From Yponomeuta sedellus (Eukaryota; Arthropoda; Insecta; Lepidoptera; Yponomeutidae), in contig OW203730.1 in the NCBI GenBank assembly GCA_934045075.1, positions 7,080,785 through 7,144,784 of the forward strand: 64,000 nt of DNA, in the 5' to 3' direction. The translations under genes were made by a program, and so were the position numbers. The number at the start of each line of letters is the position of its first letter. Positions within the stretch are counted from its first letter, which is position 1. This document shows positions 60,734 through 64,000 of this stretch, in pieces. The notes beneath the pieces are model-generated. The model saw only the letters and a program-made list of their open reading frames with translations, was not told the DNA's origin and ran no database searches.

Positions 60734-60892
60734 GCTGCCTCGTTGGTCTAGCGGTATCACATCTGATTACGTTGCCAGAGATCGTGGGTTCGACTCGCAT
60801 TTAGAGCAACCGTGTATTTGTACAAATGGCCTCGTCTGGGTGTATTTCTATGTTTGTGACATCCTTGCCTAGTTACCATACCACAGGGTATC
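60734..60892 (+). mobile_element. tRNA-derived SINE
   Basis: The head has GCTGCCTCGTTGGTCTAGCGG (box A region) and GGGTTCGACTCGC (box B, one change). GTGTATTTGTACAAATGG follows, then CGTCTGGGTGTATTTCTATG. It is a separate SINE family from those at 32768 and 36513. Confidence 0.7.
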
Positions 60893-61388
60893 CTAAAGGA
60901 AGGCCAATGAGACGAGATAAAGAATGTAAACAAAGTTTCAGGGGTCCAAAACATTTTTATTTGAGTAAATTATAGTTATACAAATTTCGGATTCCCTATT
61001 CTAATCGCTGTCGTCTGTATTAGTCAAACATGATTAACCGGAAGAGTCCGAATCAGCCGTATTTATGACAAAACTATCCATAGTATTATCAATCATGTTG
61101 TCAATATGGCTATAAAAATTGTCCTCGTATCACTTCGAACGCAATCTAAACAGGAATGAACTATTATAGTTCACAAAATGGCGGATGACACCAAATGTTG
61201 ACAACTGCTGTATTGAAAGTTTTCCTGTACCACGAAATACGCAACGACAGCTGTCGTCGATCAAATGACGCCATTACCGCATACGTGTGACAAGGACAGA
61301 GATAATAATCGCTCACTATCGCAATGTAACTCAGTAACGGTCCGTTTGTTTACATTCTTTATCTCGTCTCATTAGCCTTCCTTTAGAT
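60893..61388. mobile_element. About 490-bp segment bounded by 42-bp inverted repeats
   Basis: CTAAAGGAAGGCCAATGAGA..GAATGTAAACAAA near 60895 is repeated inverted near 61345-61386 with one mismatch. The interior shows no full ORF. It may be a non-autonomous DNA transposon, or two inverted copies of a SINE tail. No target duplication is visible. Confidence 0.5.
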
Positions 61389-63675
61389 TGGGACCAGGAT
61401 AAATGATTGTGCTGTGTAGAAGTTATAGTTAGTTAAATATGCCCCAGGAGGATTAGGTTTCATTAAAACTTGACTGCTAAAGATGCAGTCAGAGACCCGT
61501 GCCCCAGCAGTGGGGGCATACAAGGGTTGATATCGGCTGCTAAAATAAATAAGCAGAAAGCATTTATTTGTTGATCATAGGTACATTTTTACATTTGGTG
61601 TTCAGTCAGGTTACAGATCGCTATGTCCTGCCATAAAGGCGTACAAATATATTTTTAGTCGGGTTATTTTTTTTTTTAATGTACATATAAAACCTACACC
61701 CAAGAAATGTCATATTATTAAGAAGTAGGTATTTAAATTATTTGAAAATTAGAAATGTCATAAGCTATACAAAATTAAATATTGAAATTAAAATGAACTT
61801 TCTAAGGTTAACACGAGCAGTAGACATAATTAAAACTGTTTTTATACGGATTTATGCTGTTATTATGTTACCAACCTTCTACCCGGAACAGCAAAACCTA
61901 GTAAACTGTATGGACTACCGAAAATAATACTAGTTTCATAGATTTAGAATAAATAAAATCTAATAGACGATCCAGTTTGCTGCATTGAGTCAATCAAATA
62001 GCACCTCTAATCATGTAGAACAACTCTTAACTTCAGCAGAACCTGTCCGAAGAACCCATTAATAAAACAAAGACAACACATTGCGCCGCTCTGAATTATG
62101 GCATTGGCATGAGCAACATAAAAAATTCAATGCAAAATAATGGATCCGCTATTCTCATAGCGGCGACGACGAGTCAAGCGATTAATTTCCGCGAGTCTAC
62201 CTACTGCAGGCGGTATCTCAACGAATTGGCAACGAACAAGAGCGATTTGTTCCCGCTGCCACCTTTTAGGCGACGTGAATTTATAGGCGCTTTTTAATAG
62301 GCTCAACGTCCAAACGCCTGATGGTACGCTGCAGTATTGCCGAACCAATAAAACTAGATAACCGTCGACTTCAATTCTGATATCGTTGGCCTTGTCGGCG
62401 TAAGTACGCGGCATTCGATACAGCTATATTCGTATATCTAAATCTACATAGATATAAAAGAAGGCACTCGGAAGAAAGTAAGTAAAAAAACTTATTACGT
62501 AAACAAGAAAAAAAACAGTCTATTAAGTATAGTACTCGTAAGAACGAGATTTTTGGATTCCATTTTTTTCGCAAAATAGTATTATAATAGAAAATACGGT
62601 TTGTTGTTGATGATAATTTCTTAAATCTATTCTTTAACTTAAAACTAAGTACAATAATTTAGGAATTGGTTATAAATGTATGGTCTACCACTAAAATTAT
62701 GTCGGATGTCTACCTTAAATAAAAAAAAAATCACAAAAAGAAAATCGAATCGTGACGAAAATAATCCATAGAGAAAAGTAACAACTGCCCTGTCCAAGAG
62801 TCAAATATGAGTCAGTATTGGAATAAGTCTAAGCGTCGTGTTTGAGTCATTTTGAATACATCTTTGGATATCGAACTGTGGACGGACGTTGACATTTGGA
62901 ATTGAATTGTATGTCGACAGTTAGTTCAAACACAACTGACTGGTTAATACTTTTTTATAACAGGTTCTGAGCTACAATCGAGGCTGTAGGCCTAATTTAG
63001 TACAAAGTAGCATTTGCGCAAAAAAGTAAATTTCTGGTAAAACTTGCACTTTATCCGCGGCACACCAACCAGCCAACGGTACACCAGTGTGCACATACTT
63101 TGCGGAGCACTAAGCTAACCAACATTTTGGAGTCCTAGAAACTTGACCATCTGAAATGAAATCCCACCACGCGCCGAGAGCCACGTTGTGTGCTTGTCAG
63201 ATCTCAGTGTATTATGAGATTAGGAACAATCCCTTATTTTTCTGAGCCGAAAGAGACTCTTCAGGCCAGCCATGTGTCCAGTAAAGCTGGCCGGCTTGTA
63301 GTGAGATTCAATAATGGCAGCTTATGACGCCCGTTGGAAACATCTGGCGGTGGAGCGAGCGATGAGAGAATTTTTAATGAACGCACGACTCACCTGCATC
63401 ACGATGCAGCTGGATTATGAACTTACCTGCGGACAAAAGAAATTCAGAGTTTGGTAAAAAGGTTCAGTTCTAAAGCGTACATATCACGTAGGAAATATAA
63501 TCCCATAAGTCTGTACCAGATTTCAAGTTAAGTATTCTTTGTATGCATTACTTCTACTCTACTCTAGATAAATGCAACTAACATTATAGTAGTAATGACG
63601 AACTTATCTCTAAACGAGTTTTCTTGCAAACGACCTTGGCATAGGATATTTTATTTCGCCACATAATCTAAGCCT
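61389..63675. other. No gene seen
   Basis: The stretch holds a short minus-strand piece of the 'TATGTCCCCACTGCTGG' repeat at 61490-61531. The facing open frames at 62109-62414 have no recognisable domain. Confidence 0.35.
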
Positions 63676-63696
63676 CAACTCGTACCAAACATATTA

Positions 63697-63806
63697 CACT
63701 ATTTTTATTTTAATGCACTAACCCGTGCTAAGTACGGATAGCCAAAGGTTGCGGGTTCGAATCCCGGCATGGGTGAAATTTTTAGCCTCTAAATAGGTTT
63801 TTAAAT
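63697..63806 (-). mobile_element. Fold-back tRNA-like family copy lacking the antisense arm
   Basis: End A (CACTATTTTTATTTTAATGC..CCCGTGCTAAG) is joined directly to TACGGATAGCC.AAGGTTGCGG, then box B and end B (..AAATAGGTTTTTAAA). The join starts exactly at the anticodon-loop word TACGGATAG, the turn point of the 12616 copy. TCGTACCAAACAT flanks it at 63680-63692 and 63807-63819, with four extra bases on the left. Confidence 0.88.
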
Positions 63807-64000
63807 TCGTACCAAACATGTTCGTAACCGTTTATTCGACTAACCTCCAATTTCTGGTACAAAAACATCTGTTAACAGCTGACACTTGTTTTTTTTAGTC
63901 TGCATTTGGGCTAGCTGTCAACTGATTACCAACTTGTTGGTTTTCGAGAAACTGGAGGTAGGTTCGTATGGGGAGAAGTAAACCTTGCACGGCAATTTTT

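Noticed and set aside
61010..61080. Minus-strand DSDSSG-like string as a transposase C-terminus
   Set aside because: Very short, stops on both sides, and acidic-serine strings are uninformative.

Overview
The window looks like nuclear DNA of a moth or butterfly (Lepidoptera). It is AT-rich and intron/intergenic in character, with no bacterial-style gene packing. It is full of repeats typical of lepidopteran genomes: tRNA-derived SINEs, LINE tails carrying the 'CTGCTGGACATA' block, fold-back MITEs, and mariner and hAT remnants. No host gene lies completely in view except one small two-exon gene.

Host genes. (1) At 26019-26424 (minus) is a complete two-exon gene for a secreted, single Kunitz-domain protein of 107 residues. 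It has clean GT/AG splice sites, exact Kunitz cysteine spacing and Asn at the usual P1 position. (2) Two GC-rich patches, around 33.7-34.2 kb and 45.5-45.7 kb, each hold a minus-strand ORF. Each starts with ATG and ends at a good splice donor in phase 0 (83 codons ending at 33695; 53 codons ending at 45540). They are best read as alternative first coding exons, possibly of one gene whose body lies to the left, mostly or wholly outside the window. That link is inference.

Large transposon. 15501-20083 (minus) is a nearly complete two-ORF LINE of about 4.6 kb. ORF1 has 243 codons. ORF2 has endonuclease and reverse transcriptase domains and is broken by one frameshift near its C-terminus. The element has a (TTATC)n tail and a plausible 10-bp target-site duplication. 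An old copy of a related LINE lies at 50.8-51.4 kb (plus). Another decayed LINE, with its YADD box still readable, lies at 35.0-36.0 kb (minus).

Most unusual content. A family of small fold-back elements (12616, 20957, 37289, 47935, 51453, 58586 and 63697) shares two fixed ends: end A starts CACTATTTTT and end B finishes GGTTTTTAA. Most copies carry a tRNA-like domain with pol III boxes A and B. The intact ones are built as an antisense arm followed by a sense arm plus a one-sided tail, and are flanked by 12-13 bp target duplications. One copy is a dimer facing a dimer (about 1.2 kb, 308-bp unit). Another is a perfect 64-bp hairpin turning at the tRNA anticodon loop. A third is a 48-bp remnant of little more than the two ends. 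The fold-back point differs between copies. This suggests snap-back or template switching during copying, and the layout recalls Penelope-like elements or retrozymes. It is my best candidate for an undescribed system.

The rest is ordinary intergenic or intronic DNA with scattered hairpins, short tandem repeats and fragments of at least six other interspersed repeat families.
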